This document shows, one piece after another, positions 9,223 through 19,615 of a stretch of 58,336 nucleotides of DNA. Positions within the stretch are counted from its first letter, which is position 1. Each line of letters begins with the position of its first letter. The DNA is from Acidobacteriota bacterium (GTDB lineage: Bacteria; Acidobacteriota; Thermoanaerobaculia; Thermoanaerobaculales; Sulfomarinibacteraceae). The stretch lies in contig JAADFK010000224.1 in NCBI GenBank assembly GCA_013152925.1, forward strand, positions 1-58,336. Reading direction: 5' to 3'. The position numbers and the translations under genes are program-made. The notes beneath the pieces are model-generated. The model was not told where the DNA came from, did not search any database, and saw only the letters and a program-made list of their open reading frames with translations.

Positions 9223-10138
9223 AGACACCATCGTCCGCGCCCTGGGCCTGGGGGGCCGTGCCCGCGCCGTGGCCGCAGAGACCACCGCTACTGTGGAGCG
9301 CCTGCGCACGATCCACGACCCCTCCCCCACCGTCACGGCGGCCCTCGGCCGGATCGCGACCGGTGCCCTGCTCCTCGCCGCCTCCCTGGAAAAAACCACC
9401 CGGCGCGAGCCCGTCACCACCCTCGAGGTGGAGGGTGACGGTCCGGCCGGCCGCTTCATCGCTACTGCCTCCCCCACCGGGTGGGTCCGCGCCACCGTGG
9501 ACCATCCCGAGGCACAGGCCGAGCCCCGTCCCGACGGCAAGCTCAACGTGGCCGCGGTGGTCGGGGACTCCGGCACCCTGATCGTCACGCGGGATCCCGG
9601 CATCGGCGAGCCCTACCGTGGCGTCGTCGACCTGGTCTCCGGGGAGATCGCCAAGGACCTGGCCCGTTACCTGGACGAATCCGAGCAGACTCCCGCCGCT
9701 GTTCTGCTCGGCGTCTTCGTCGTCCCGACCCCCTCGGTACAGCACGCCGGCGGGTTGATGGTGCAACTCCTGCCCGGAGTCAGCGACGCCGAGGCCCGGG
9801 AGCTGTCCCGCCGGGTCGCCGGGTTGGAAACCGTCACGACCCAGTTGCGCGCCGGCAGGGGTCCCGAGGAGTGGTTGCGGGCCGTCTTCCCGAAGGACCT
9901 GGAGATCCTCGACACGACGCCGGCCTTCTTCCGGTGCGGCTGCAGCCGGGACCGCGTGGATCGCGCCCTCAAGCTCCTGGGAGAAGCCGAGATCCGCTCG
10001 CTCCTCGACCAGAGCCTCGCCGAACCGGTCGAGCTCGTCTGTGGCTTCTGCAGGTCTGCCTACACCGTCCCCCGCGACGACCTGGCCCGTCTCCTCCTGG
10101 AGGTCGAGCAGGAGAGCGGCCGGAAGGCCTCCTCCTAG
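9215..10138 (+). CDS. hslO: Hsp33 redox chaperone
   Basis: C-terminal zinc switch RCGCSRDRVDRAL...VCGFCRSAY; Hsp33-like N-domain. Confidence 0.92.
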   Translation: MPEDTIVRALGLGGRARAVAAETTATVERLRTIHDPSPTVTAALGRIATGALLLAASLEKTTRREPVTTLEVEGDGPAGRFIATASPTGWVRATVDHPEAQAEPRPDGKLNVAAVVGDSGTLIVTRDPGIGEPYRGVVDLVSGEIAKDLARYLDESEQTPAAVLLGVFVVPTPSVQHAGGLMVQLLPGVSDAEARELSRRVAGLETVTTQLRAGRGPEEWLRAVFPKDLEILDTTPAFFRCGCSRDRVDRALKLLGEAEIRSLLDQSLAEPVELVCGFCRSAYTVPRDDLARLLLEVEQESGRKASS

Positions 10139-10140
10139 CC

Positions 10141-10527
10141 ATGGCCGACCCCCGCCACCGCCGGGGACGCCGCGGCGAGCTGGCCGCCCTCATCCTGCTC
10201 CTGCTCAAGGGGTACCGTCCCCTCCACCGCAACTGGTCCGGCGGAGGCGGCGAGCTGGACCTGGTGGTCGCCCGCGGCCGGACCATCGTCTTCGTCGAGG
10301 TCAAGACCCGCTCGAGCCCGGCCTTCGGGGGCGGCGCCGCGGCCGTCGGCCCCGCCAAACGCCGCCACCTGGCCCGTGCCGCCACCGCCTACCTCAGCCG
10401 CTTCGCCCTCTGGGAACGCCCCACACGTTTCGACGTCATCACCGTCGAGGGCCACGGCCGCTTCCCGTGGATCGCCATCCGCCACCTCAAGGGCGCCTTC
10501 CGCCCCGACCTCGGCCGGAGGGTCTGA
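10141..10527 (+). CDS. YraN/UPF0102 family protein
   Basis: GRRGELAALILLLLKGYRPLHRNWSGGGGELDLVVARGRTIVFVEVKTR. Confidence 0.9.
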   Translation: MADPRHRRGRRGELAALILLLLKGYRPLHRNWSGGGGELDLVVARGRTIVFVEVKTRSSPAFGGGAAAVGPAKRRHLARAATAYLSRFALWERPTRFDVITVEGHGRFPWIAIRHLKGAFRPDLGRRV

Positions 10528-10529
10528 GG

Positions 10530-10740
10530 GGCCGGGGTTGTGGCCGTTTTCGAAACGTGTGAAGACGATTCGCGTTCCATCCGGAGAGAGGGCCGGGTTC
10601 TGTTCGCTGGCCGGTGCCGCCGGTGCGCGCAGCCGCACCGCCCCGTCGGCCCGGACGACCGTCCTGTCCGCCGTCAACCCGGACGAGGCCGTGGCCGCGA
10701 CGGCGGCGAGCACGTTGGCCAACGTGGTCCGGTGAAAACT
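10530..10740 (-). pseudogene. fragment of a TolB/WD40-like (PD40) beta-propeller protein
   Basis: The minus frame encodes ASEQNPALSPDGTRIVFTRFENGHNPGPSD, a single PD40-like repeat in a short intergenic stretch with no full-length gene. Confidence 0.35.
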
Positions 10741-10897
10741 CCGCACTGGGATTCCCGGTATATTCCACATGCCACATGCCGTCATGCCGTGCTGGACCAC
10801 GGCCACCGGCGCAGGCCTCCTCATCGCCGCCGGCCCGGAGGTGAAACCCGGGTCCGTGCAATCCGTACCACGCCCCCATGGACGGCAGGAGGTGATC

Positions 10898-11644
10898 GTG
10901 CGGCGAATCTGTTGGGCCATGGTGGCCGTGACACTGGCGGCGGGGGCCGTGGGGGCTCAGACACCGCCGGTGGCGGTCCTCGAACGCCTCCAGTCCGCGA
11001 TCAACCCCGAGGACGACGCCTTCACCGGCTCGTGGCGAATGACAACCTTCTCCGTCGTTGAAAAACCCAACGGGAAAGCGCACCACGAGGCCACCATGGA
11101 GATGAGCTGTTCCAGGGACGCCCGGGGACGGCTCCACCGCCAGGTGATCCGCTTCATCAAGGACGGCACGGACGAGACGAAGAAGATCCGGGCACGCCTC
11201 GAGAAGCAGGAAGCCGAAGGCGAAGCCGGCCGGAAGAAGAAGAACGGCAGGAAGAAGAAGGAACAAGAAGCAGACGTCGTCCCTCCCGATCCGGAGCACC
11301 GGGATCTCTACGTCTTCGAACCGCTCCCGCCGGAGGACGGAGCCGCGCGCTGCGTCTTCCGTCCCGCACCCGGTCACGCGAAGGACCGCGGCCTCCTGAC
11401 CGGCGAGCTCGCCTGGGACCCCAGGACCCTGGATCCACTGTGGATCGAGGGTGAGCTGTCACACCCCCCGGGTCCGCTCAAGGAGATGCACCTGCGAATC
11501 GAGCTCCGCCGGAACGGCGATCTCCTCTACACCTCCCGCATGGTCACAGGCGGCCTTGCCAGGATCCTCCTGCTCAAGCGCCGATTCCACGCCGACGTCC
11601 GCTTCGAAGACGTCGAACCCGCGGCACCGGCAGCCGGCGATTGA
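10898..11644 (+). CDS. secreted hypothetical protein (possibly an outer-membrane lipoprotein-sorting-like fold)
   Basis: Strong SD AGGAGGTGATC before GTG; signal peptide VRRICWAMVAVTLAAGAVGAQ; Lys-rich insert KKKNGRKKKEQE; C-terminal LDPLWIEGEL...MVTGGLARILLLKRRFHADVRFEDVEP. Confidence 0.6.
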   Translation: MRRICWAMVAVTLAAGAVGAQTPPVAVLERLQSAINPEDDAFTGSWRMTTFSVVEKPNGKAHHEATMEMSCSRDARGRLHRQVIRFIKDGTDETKKIRARLEKQEAEGEAGRKKKNGRKKKEQEADVVPPDPEHRDLYVFEPLPPEDGAARCVFRPAPGHAKDRGLLTGELAWDPRTLDPLWIEGELSHPPGPLKEMHLRIELRRNGDLLYTSRMVTGGLARILLLKRRFHADVRFEDVEPAAPAAGD

Positions 11645-11932
11645 CCACGGGCATTGGCTCCCGCCCCACACTTCTTCCCTGGCGTTCCTGGCACTCTTGG
11701 CGGAAGACTCTCGTCCCTCCCGAGCCCGGAGGGGGCACGGCGCCGTTCGGGGGCTCGTGGCAGCCGGCCTGTGCTAACCTCCGGGGGCGGGAACAACGTG
11801 GGCGGAACAGGGCCGTCCGGGGGACCTCGCCGTGCCGCTGGCCGGTGGCGGCCCTCGAGCCCGGGCGGACGGGTCGCGGCCCCAGCCTTCGGGAAATCGG
11901 CCCCGAAGGTGTTCCGCTCCCGAAGGAGGCGC

Positions 11933-13363
11933 ATGTCCGAGGGAGGTATCCGGCTGATCCTCAACGGTGAGGCCGTCACGGCGTCCATGGCGCCGGGCGG
12001 GGTTGTGCTCGACTTCCTGCGCCGGGAACGGGGCCTCAGGGGGACCAAGGAGGGGTGCCGCGAGGGAGATTGCGGCGCCTGCACGGTGCTGCTCGGAGAA
12101 CGCGCGGGCTCGGGCATGCGCTACCGCGCCGTGGCCTCCTGCCTGCTCCCGGTCGCCGAGCTGGCGGGGCGGCACCTGGTGAGCATCGAGGGCCTCGACG
12201 GAGAGAGGCTCTCCGCCATCCAGAGGGCCATCGTGGAGGAGGGCGCCACCCAGTGCGGTTTCTGCACGCCGGGCCTCGTGGTGGCGCTGACGGGGTTTCT
12301 GCTGACGAGCCCCGGCCTGGGCGAGGAGGATGCCATGGAGGCCATCGACGGCAACATCTGCCGCTGCACGGGCTACGCCTCCATCCGGAGGGCCGTCCGG
12401 CGCCTCGTGGACGGCCTGGAGCTCGAGCCCGGGGCCCTGGAGACGCGGCACGAGGCCCTGGCGGCGGCCGGCTTGCTGCCGCCCCTGTTCGCCGGTATCG
12501 CCGCGCGGCTGGATGCCCTCGAGCACGCACCCGCGAGTGCCGACGCCGGAGGCATCCCCGTGGCCGGCGGCACCGACCTCTTCGTCGTGGAGGCCGCGCG
12601 GCTTCGGAAGGAACGGCTGCGCCTGCTGTCGCGGGAGCGGCGGGGCGAGCCCGTCTCCGAGGAGGGGAATCTCATCGTCCTCGACGCCGCCTCCACCATG
12701 GAGGAGCTCCGGCAGAGCCCGCTCCTCGAGGCCTGCTTCCCCTCGTGGAGGCGGTTCCTGGGCCTCCATTCCTCGACGCTGATCCGCAACCGGGCGACGC
12801 CGGCGGGCAACATCGCCCACGCCTCGCCCATCGGCGACATGTCCGTCGTCCTGCTGGCCCTGGACGCCCGGCTCCAGATCGGGCGGGACGGCGAACGGGC
12901 CCGTACCGTGGCGCTCGACCGCTTCTTCCTGGGCTACAAGGAGACCGATCTCGCCCCCGGCGAGCTCATCACGCGCATCCTCGTGCCGCGGCCGGCGCCG
13001 GCCAGCCGCTTCAACTTCGAGAAGGTCTCGCGCCGCCAGCACCTGGACATCGCCTCGGTCAACACGGCCTTCTCCTGCACCGTGGAGGACGGCGCCATCG
13101 GCACGGCGCGGCTCTCCGCGGGCGGCGTCGCCCCCATCCCGCTGTACCTGGCGGAAAGCTCCGCCTGGCTGAGCGGACGCCCGGTCTCCGTTGCAACGGC
13201 CCTGGGGGCCGCGGAGCGTGCGGCCGCAGAGATCACGCCCATCTCCGACGTCCGGGGCTCAGCGGACTACAAGCGCCGGCTGCTGCGGCGCCTCGTGCTG
13301 GCCCATTTCGTCACCTGCTTCCCCGGGCTCCCGCAGGAGGAGATCGCCCATGCCATCGCCTGA
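11933..13363 (+). CDS. xdhA: xanthine dehydrogenase small subunit (2Fe-2S + FAD)
   Basis: GTKEGCREGDCGACTVLLGE, TQCGFCTPGLVVALTG, GNICRCTGYASIRRAV, FAD domain LIRNRATPAGNIAHASPIGD. Confidence 0.93.
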   Translation: MSEGGIRLILNGEAVTASMAPGGVVLDFLRRERGLRGTKEGCREGDCGACTVLLGERAGSGMRYRAVASCLLPVAELAGRHLVSIEGLDGERLSAIQRAIVEEGATQCGFCTPGLVVALTGFLLTSPGLGEEDAMEAIDGNICRCTGYASIRRAVRRLVDGLELEPGALETRHEALAAAGLLPPLFAGIAARLDALEHAPASADAGGIPVAGGTDLFVVEAARLRKERLRLLSRERRGEPVSEEGNLIVLDAASTMEELRQSPLLEACFPSWRRFLGLHSSTLIRNRATPAGNIAHASPIGDMSVVLLALDARLQIGRDGERARTVALDRFFLGYKETDLAPGELITRILVPRPAPASRFNFEKVSRRQHLDIASVNTAFSCTVEDGAIGTARLSAGGVAPIPLYLAESSAWLSGRPVSVATALGAAERAAAEITPISDVRGSADYKRRLLRRLVLAHFVTCFPGLPQEEIAHAIA

Positions 13364-15632
13364 TGCCGTGGCCCACGTGCGGGCCCGCTCACCCTTCGTG
13401 GACGACCTCCCCGAGCCCGAAGGGACGCTGCACGGCGCCGTGCTGCCCTCCCCCGTTGCCCACGGCCGGATCCTGCGGCTGGACACGGCCCCGGCCCTCG
13501 CCATGCCGGGCGTCGCCGCCGTGCTCACCGCGGCGGACGTCCCCGGCGAGAACCAGATCGGCGGCATCGTCCAGGACGAGGCCCTCCTGGCCCAGGGCGA
13601 GGTCCACCACGTGGGACAGCCCGTGGCCCTGGTGGTGGCAGCCACTCCCCGGCAGGCCCGCGCGGCCCGCGACCTCATCGCCCTCGAGATCGAGGAGCTC
13701 GAGGCCGTCTTCGACCCGCGGCGCGCCGCCGAGCGGGGCAAGCTCATCGCGCCGGCCCGCACCATCGCGTGCGGTGACGTGGACGAAGCCTGGGCGCGCT
13801 GCGCCACCATCGTCGAGGGCCGCGCGGATTCCGGCGCCCAGGAGCACCTCTACCTTGAAACCCAGGCCTGCCTGGCCGTCCCCGAGGCGCGGGGCCGGCT
13901 CCATCTCTTCCCGGCCACCCAGTCCCCCAGCGGCGTGCAGCGCATCACGGCACGGGTTCTGGGCCTCCAGATGCACGACATCGAGGTGGAGGTCCAGCGT
14001 CTGGGCGGCGCCTTCGGCGGCAAGGAGGACCAGGCCACACCGTGGGCGGTGATGGCAGCCCTGGCCGCGCACCGGCTGGCGCGGCCCGTCAAGATCGTGC
14101 TCGGCCGGGGCGAGGACATGCGGATGACGGGCAAGCGCCACCCCTACTCCACCGACTTCCGGCTGGGCCTCGACGGCGAGGGCCGCTTCCTGGCCTTTGA
14201 AGCCACCTACTACCAGAGCTCTGGCGCGGCCGCCGACCTCTCCACGGCCATCCTTCAGCGCACCCTGTTCCACGCCACCAACGCCTACTTCGTCCCCAAC
14301 GTCCGGGTCACCGGTTTCTGCTGCCGGACCAACCTGCCGCCCTTCACGGCCTTTCGCGGCTTCGGCGGACCCCAGGCCATGTTCGTCATGGAGTCGGCCA
14401 TCGCCGCTGCCGCCGAGCGCCTGGGCCGTCCCGCCCGGGAGCTCCAGGAGCTCAACCTGCTCCGCGAGAACGATCCCCTGCCCTACGGCATGCGCGTCCG
14501 ACGGGCCAACGCCCGCCGCAGCTTCGCCGAGGCCGTGGAACGTTTCGGCCTCGGGCGGCGGCTCCGCGAGATCGAGGAGCACAACGCCGCCTCCCCGCTT
14601 CTCAAGCGCGGCCTGGCTCTCATGCCGGTTTGCTTCGGCATCTCCTTCACCAATGCCTCCCTCAACCAGGCCGGCGCCCTGGTGCACATCTACACCGACG
14701 GCAGCGTCAGCCTCAGCACGGCCGCCGTGGAGATGGGCCAGGGCGTGGCCACCAAGATCCGGCGCATCGCCGCCGGAGCGCTCGGGATCTCCGAGAGACG
14801 GATCCGCGTGGAGAGCACGAGCACTTCGCGGGTGGCCAACATGTCGCCCACCGCCGCCAGCACCGCCACGGATTTGAACGGCATGGCGGCGCTCCTCGCC
14901 TGCCGGATGCTGGCCAGCAGGCTCCGGACCTCGGCGGCGGAGCTCCTCGATGTGCGCGCCGAGGATCTCGAGCTGCGCGGCGAGCGGGTCCTCCTCTCGG
15001 GCGAGGTGACCGATCTTGGCTGGAACGAGCTCGTGGCCGCAACGTGGAAACGCCGGGTGGACCTGACAGCCCACGCCTTCTACTCCACGCCGAACCTCCA
15101 CTTCGATCCCGAGGAGGGGAGGGGCCGGCCATTCGCCTACCACGTCTTCGGCACGGCCATGGTGGAAGCCACGGTGGACCTGCTCCGGGGCACGGCCACG
15201 GTCGACGCCGTCCACGTGGTCCACGACGCGGGCCGCAGCCTCGACCCGCTGGTGGATCGTGGCCAGGCGGAAGGTGGCATCGTTCAGGGCCTGGGCTGGA
15301 TGACCATGGAGGATCTCGTCCACGCCGAGGACGGGCGCCTCCTCTCGGACTCCCTGGCGACCTACAAGATCCCCGACCTGCACTTCACTCCAACGGCCCT
15401 GGAGGTGGTCTTTCTCGAAGACGCCGCCAACCCCGCGGCCGTCCTCCAGACCAAGGCCATCGGCGAGCCGCCCTTCATGTATGGCATCGGCGCGTTCTTC
15501 GCCATCCGCAACGCCATCTGCGCCGCGCGTCCCCTGGCCGTGGACCGTTTCGTCGCCCCCCTGACCAACGAGCGGATCCTCGGGATGTTGGATGGGAAGC
15601 GTGAAGAGCAAGGAGCGAGGAGTGAGGAGTGA
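13350..15632 (+). CDS. xdhB: xanthine dehydrogenase molybdopterin-binding subunit
   Basis: VAHVRARSPFVDDL, QRLGGAFGGKEDQATPWA, TAFRGFGGPQAMFVMESA, KAIGEPPFMYGIGAFFAIRNAI. Confidence 0.93.
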   Translation: MPSPDAVAHVRARSPFVDDLPEPEGTLHGAVLPSPVAHGRILRLDTAPALAMPGVAAVLTAADVPGENQIGGIVQDEALLAQGEVHHVGQPVALVVAATPRQARAARDLIALEIEELEAVFDPRRAAERGKLIAPARTIACGDVDEAWARCATIVEGRADSGAQEHLYLETQACLAVPEARGRLHLFPATQSPSGVQRITARVLGLQMHDIEVEVQRLGGAFGGKEDQATPWAVMAALAAHRLARPVKIVLGRGEDMRMTGKRHPYSTDFRLGLDGEGRFLAFEATYYQSSGAAADLSTAILQRTLFHATNAYFVPNVRVTGFCCRTNLPPFTAFRGFGGPQAMFVMESAIAAAAERLGRPARELQELNLLRENDPLPYGMRVRRANARRSFAEAVERFGLGRRLREIEEHNAASPLLKRGLALMPVCFGISFTNASLNQAGALVHIYTDGSVSLSTAAVEMGQGVATKIRRIAAGALGISERRIRVESTSTSRVANMSPTAASTATDLNGMAALLACRMLASRLRTSAAELLDVRAEDLELRGERVLLSGEVTDLGWNELVAATWKRRVDLTAHAFYSTPNLHFDPEEGRGRPFAYHVFGTAMVEATVDLLRGTATVDAVHVVHDAGRSLDPLVDRGQAEGGIVQGLGWMTMEDLVHAEDGRLLSDSLATYKIPDLHFTPTALEVVFLEDAANPAAVLQTKAIGEPPFMYGIGAFFAIRNAICAARPLAVDRFVAPLTNERILGMLDGKREEQGARSEE

Positions 15633-15800
15633 GGAGACCGTGGGGCCGGGGCGTGCGTGGAAGCCGCATGGCTTCCCCCGCCGTCCCATCCCGCTGAGCC
15701 CCCCCCGGGGAGCGCGGGCTTGGGCCCGCGCCTTCGGCTGGGGCTCCCAGGTGCGAACCGGGGTCCGCGCTCCGGATGGGGCCCGGCGGCGGATACGGCC

Positions 15801-16301
15801 GTGAAGCTGCGTCTCGAACGGCGGGACGTCCTCAACGGCGCCCTCATCTACGCCGCGGGCGACACCGTGGCGGCGGCGATCCTCGGCCAGCTCAGCGCGA
15901 CGCGCCTGGCCGGCATGATGCTCGTGGGCGCCACGGTCTACGCCTTCGAGATCCCCAACTACTTCCGGTGGATCGACCGGCGGACGGAGGGGATGCCCCG
16001 CGGATGGCGTTTCGCGGCGGCCCGCACGGGCCTGGCCCTCCTCTACTTCAACCCACTGTGGATCGCCCGTCACCTGCTCTTCATCGCCGTCTTTTCCGGC
16101 CGGTGGGAGACGGCCGGCTGGGGACTGCTCCACACGGCGCTCCTGTCCTGGCTCTTCAACATCCCGCTCTCGGCCATCGGCAATTACATCATCCAGGTAT
16201 GGCTGTCCTTCCGCTGGCGCTTCGTGGGGAGCGCCGTCTTCTCCGGACTGATGGCGGTCTACTATGCTCTCTCGGGGGTGTGGTTCCATGCGGGAGACTG
16301 A
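15801..16301 (+). CDS. small multi-pass membrane protein within the xdh cluster
   Basis: GTG start; several hydrophobic helices (LLYFNPLWIARHLLFIAVF, FNIPLSAIGNYIIQVWLSF). Faint Mpv17/PMP22 resemblance only. Confidence 0.6.
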   Translation: MKLRLERRDVLNGALIYAAGDTVAAAILGQLSATRLAGMMLVGATVYAFEIPNYFRWIDRRTEGMPRGWRFAAARTGLALLYFNPLWIARHLLFIAVFSGRWETAGWGLLHTALLSWLFNIPLSAIGNYIIQVWLSFRWRFVGSAVFSGLMAVYYALSGVWFHAGD

Positions 16302-17291
16302 GCTGTGGAAAGCGGCCGCCGCCTCCGTCGAGGCGGGGAAGGCGGTCTGCCTGATCGTCATGGTGCATGCCACGGGACACGGACCCAACCGGCCCGGAGC
16401 CAAGATGACCGTCACCGCCGGCGGGGACCGCCGCGGCACCGTCGGCGGCGGGGCGGCCGAACGCTCGCTGTTCCACGCCGCCGAATCGGCCCTGGCCGAT
16501 GGCGATCCTCCCCCGCCGCGAGCTCTCACCCTCGAGCACCATGGCGATTCCGGACCCCGTGCCTCCGGCATGATCTGCTCCGGCACCCAGACCTTCGTGC
16601 TCCTGCGCCTGGCGGAGCGCGACCTGCCGGCGCTCCGCGCACTGGCCGGAGCCCACGCCGAGGGCCGCCCGGGCTGCCTGGAGATCACCCCGGCGGGCCT
16701 CGATTTCACCGCCGGTGCCACCTGCGAACAAAGCTGGGACGGCACCGCCGGCCGATGGCGCTACCGGGAGCCCGCCGGCTGCCGCATCACCGTCACCCTC
16801 GTCGGCGGTGGCCACGTGGCCCTGGCCCTGACCCCCCTCCTGGTGCGCCTGGGCTTCCACACCGTCGTCCTGGACGACCGCCCCGGCCTGGACACCCTCG
16901 AGGCCAACACCCTGGCGGACGAACGAAGAACCGTCGATTACGCCCGCATCCGCGAGCACGTTCCTCCAGGCCCCACGAGCTACGTTTGCATCATGACCCA
17001 CGGCCACCGTCACGACGAGCAGCTCCTGGAGAAGCTCCTCGGCCACCCCCTGGGCTATCTCGGCATGATGGGCAGCCCCCCCAAGGTCGCGGCCATCCGC
17101 GGAAACCTCCTCGCCCGCGGCGTCCCCCCGACGCCGTCCACGCCCCAATCGGCCTACCCATCGGCAGCAACACCCCCGAAGAGATTGCCGTCGCCATCGC
17201 CGCCGAGCTGATCGCCGTCCGGAACGGCGCGATCGCTGCCGGCGGCATCGATGCCATCCATGGGAGATCTCGATCTTTTACCCTGACGTGA
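16288..17291 (+). pseudogene. xdhC: XdhC/CoxI-family protein with a frameshift near 17123-17130
   Basis: The frame from 16288 gives XdhC up to GYLGMMGSPPKVAAIRGNLLARGVP. The conserved tail DAVHAPIGLPIGSNTPEEIAVAIAAELIAVRNG continues in another frame to 17291; one C appears to be missing in a C6 run. Confidence 0.8.
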
Positions 17292-17360
17292 CGGTGGAGA
17301 CCGAGCCGTGACCCTCTTTGGGGCGGACTGCCGTATCATCCTCCCGTTTGGGGGTGCGCG

Positions 17361-18668
17361 GTGGAACGCATTGGCGTTGTCGGTGTTAGCTACCGGACCA
17401 CGAAGGTGGACAGCTTGGCCGCGGCGGCCCTGCCGCCGGAGACCGGTGCCAGCGAGCTTGGGGAGCTGGCACGGCTGGCCGGGTTTTCCGAGATGGTCTA
17501 CCTGGCCACATGTAACCGGGTGGAGTTCTACTTCCGCGCCCAGGCCGGGAACCACGACGAGTCGATCCTCTTCCACCTGCGCCGGACCATCGCCGACCTG
17601 ACGGGTGGCACCAGCCAGCTGCCCTGCGAGGACGAGCTGTACCTGCTCCGGGGCATGGACGCCGCCCGTCACCTCTTCCGCGTGACGGCGGCCCTGGACT
17701 CCATGATGGTCGGGGAGGCCCAGATCGCCGGCCAGGTCAAGAAGGCCCACGAGACGGCCCACGAGGCCGGCATCCTGGGCGGGCTCCTGGACCAGACCTT
17801 TCACGAGAGCTTCCACCTGGCCAAGCGGATCCGGAACGAGACGGAGCTGACCCTGCGGCCGGTCTCCCTGGTCACACTGGTCCAGCGGAAGATGGAGTCC
17901 CACCTTGCAGCATCTTCCGCCGCCGTTCTCATCCTCGGTGCCGGGGAGATGGCCGGGCAATGCCTCCGGATGGTCCGTTCCATCGACGCCGGACGCCACG
18001 TGCTCGTGGGCAACAGGACACCGGAGCGCGCCGCGGAGCTCGTGCACGGGGACCCCATGGCCTGGAGCCTCCCGCTGGATTCGGTCGCCCTGGAGCCCCC
18101 CGTGGCGGGCCTCGTCCTGGCCGCCACCTCGGCCGAGGAGCCGATCCTGGACCCCGGCCAGGTGGAGGCGATCCGCCGGGGGCTCCCCGCCGACGAGCCC
18201 CTGCTGATCGTCGACCTGGCCCTGCCGCCCAACGTGGACCCCGGAGCACGTTCGCTGGACGGTGTCGAGCTCGTGGGCATCGAGGAGATGCGCGAGGAGG
18301 CCGAGGCCAACCGGGAGCGGCGTCTGGCGGAGATGGAACGCTGCGAGGAGCTGGTGGACCACCAGCTCGTCATCCTGCGGCGCCGGGTCCTGGACCGCTC
18401 TCTCTCCCCCGTGGCCCGCAACCTCCACAGCAGTTTCGACGACCTGGCCCGGCGTGCCGTGGAGCAGACCATGAATCACGATCTGGCCCATCTACCCCCC
18501 GAGGACCGGGAGACCGTCGAGCGGATGACCCGCACGCTGGTCAAGCGCCTGGTCCAGGTCCCCCTGCGCGGCCTCAAGGGCGCTGCCTGGGAGCACTCGG
18601 CCTCCGTGCTGGACAGCTTCCTGCGAGGTCTCGACGGCGTCAAGGCCGGGCATGGGGAGGCCTCATGA
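17361..18668 (+). CDS. hemA: glutamyl-tRNA reductase
   Basis: GVVGVSYRTTKVDSL, MVYLATCNRVEFYF, GEAQIAGQVKKAHE. Confidence 0.95.
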   Translation: MERIGVVGVSYRTTKVDSLAAAALPPETGASELGELARLAGFSEMVYLATCNRVEFYFRAQAGNHDESILFHLRRTIADLTGGTSQLPCEDELYLLRGMDAARHLFRVTAALDSMMVGEAQIAGQVKKAHETAHEAGILGGLLDQTFHESFHLAKRIRNETELTLRPVSLVTLVQRKMESHLAASSAAVLILGAGEMAGQCLRMVRSIDAGRHVLVGNRTPERAAELVHGDPMAWSLPLDSVALEPPVAGLVLAATSAEEPILDPGQVEAIRRGLPADEPLLIVDLALPPNVDPGARSLDGVELVGIEEMREEAEANRERRLAEMERCEELVDHQLVILRRRVLDRSLSPVARNLHSSFDDLARRAVEQTMNHDLAHLPPEDRETVERMTRTLVKRLVQVPLRGLKGAAWEHSASVLDSFLRGLDGVKAGHGEAS

Positions 18669-19615
18669 CGACACCCGCGCCTCCTCTCCGCATCGGCACC
18701 CGGGGCTCCGACCTGGCGCTGTGGCAAGCCCGCCGCGTCGCCGGCCTCATCGAGGGGCGCCTGGAACGGGCCGCCGAGCTCGTAGTCATCACCACCAAGG
18801 GCGACCGCGTCCAGAACGTCTCCTTCCACAAGATGGAGGGCAAGGGTTTCTTCACCAAGGAGCTCCAGCAAGCGCTCCTGGACGAGCGGGTGGACCTGGT
18901 CGTCCACTCCCTCAAGGATCTTCCCACCGAGGAGCCGGAGGGACTGGACGTCGTGGCCGTTCCCGAACGCACCACGGCCGCCGACCTCCTGATTGCCCGG
19001 AAGGACCTCCTCCAGCCGACGCCCGCCAGGCCGCTGGGCCTCCCCGAGGGGTCCCGCCTGGGAACCTCCTCCCTGCGCCGCGCCGCTCAGGCCCTGGCCC
19101 TGCAGCCGGACCTCCGGGTCCGGGCGCTCCGGGGCAACGTGCCCACCCGTATCCGCAAGCTCCGGGAGGGGCTCTACGACGCCATCCTGCTGGCTGCGGC
19201 CGGCGTCGGCCGGCTCGAGCTTGACATGGAGGGTCTCGACCTCCAGGAGCTGCCACCCGAGGTCATGCTCCCCGCGCCGGGGCAGGGCGCCCTGGCCATC
19301 GAGGCACGGATCGGAGACCCCCGGACCGGTGATCTCGCCGTGCTACACGATGCCGGGGCCGCCCGGCTGGTCCACGCGGAACGTCACCTTCTGGGCCTGC
19401 TCGGGGGCGGCTGCCACCTCCCGCTGGGCTGCCTGGCCACGGCCGAGGAGGACGGCGCCGTACGCCTCCAGGCGGTGCTCGGCGCCGTGGACGAGGCCAT
19501 CACCCGGGCCGTTGTCACCCGCGTGGCCGCCGTGGCGCCCCAGCCCGAAGCGGCCGCCCGAGCCTGCCAGCGGGCCATCGAGCTGGCCGAGCCCTCCCTG
19601 GATCCGGCACCATGA
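18665..19615 (+). CDS. hemC: hydroxymethylbilane synthase (porphobilinogen deaminase)
   Basis: LRIGTRGSDLALWQAR, VDLVVHSLKDLPT, GTSSLRRAAQ, GGGCHLPLGCLA (dipyrromethane Cys). Confidence 0.96.
   Translation: MTTPAPPLRIGTRGSDLALWQARRVAGLIEGRLERAAELVVITTKGDRVQNVSFHKMEGKGFFTKELQQALLDERVDLVVHSLKDLPTEEPEGLDVVAVPERTTAADLLIARKDLLQPTPARPLGLPEGSRLGTSSLRRAAQALALQPDLRVRALRGNVPTRIRKLREGLYDAILLAAAGVGRLELDMEGLDLQELPPEVMLPAPGQGALAIEARIGDPRTGDLAVLHDAGAARLVHAERHLLGLLGGGCHLPLGCLATAEEDGAVRLQAVLGAVDEAITRAVVTRVAAVAPQPEAAARACQRAIELAEPSLDPAP

Noticed and set aside
13389-16745. 1118-aa minus-strand ORF antisense to xdhB
   Set aside because: Pro/Gly/Arg/Ala-rich shadow ORF typical of high-GC codon bias; xdhB on the plus strand is clearly coding.
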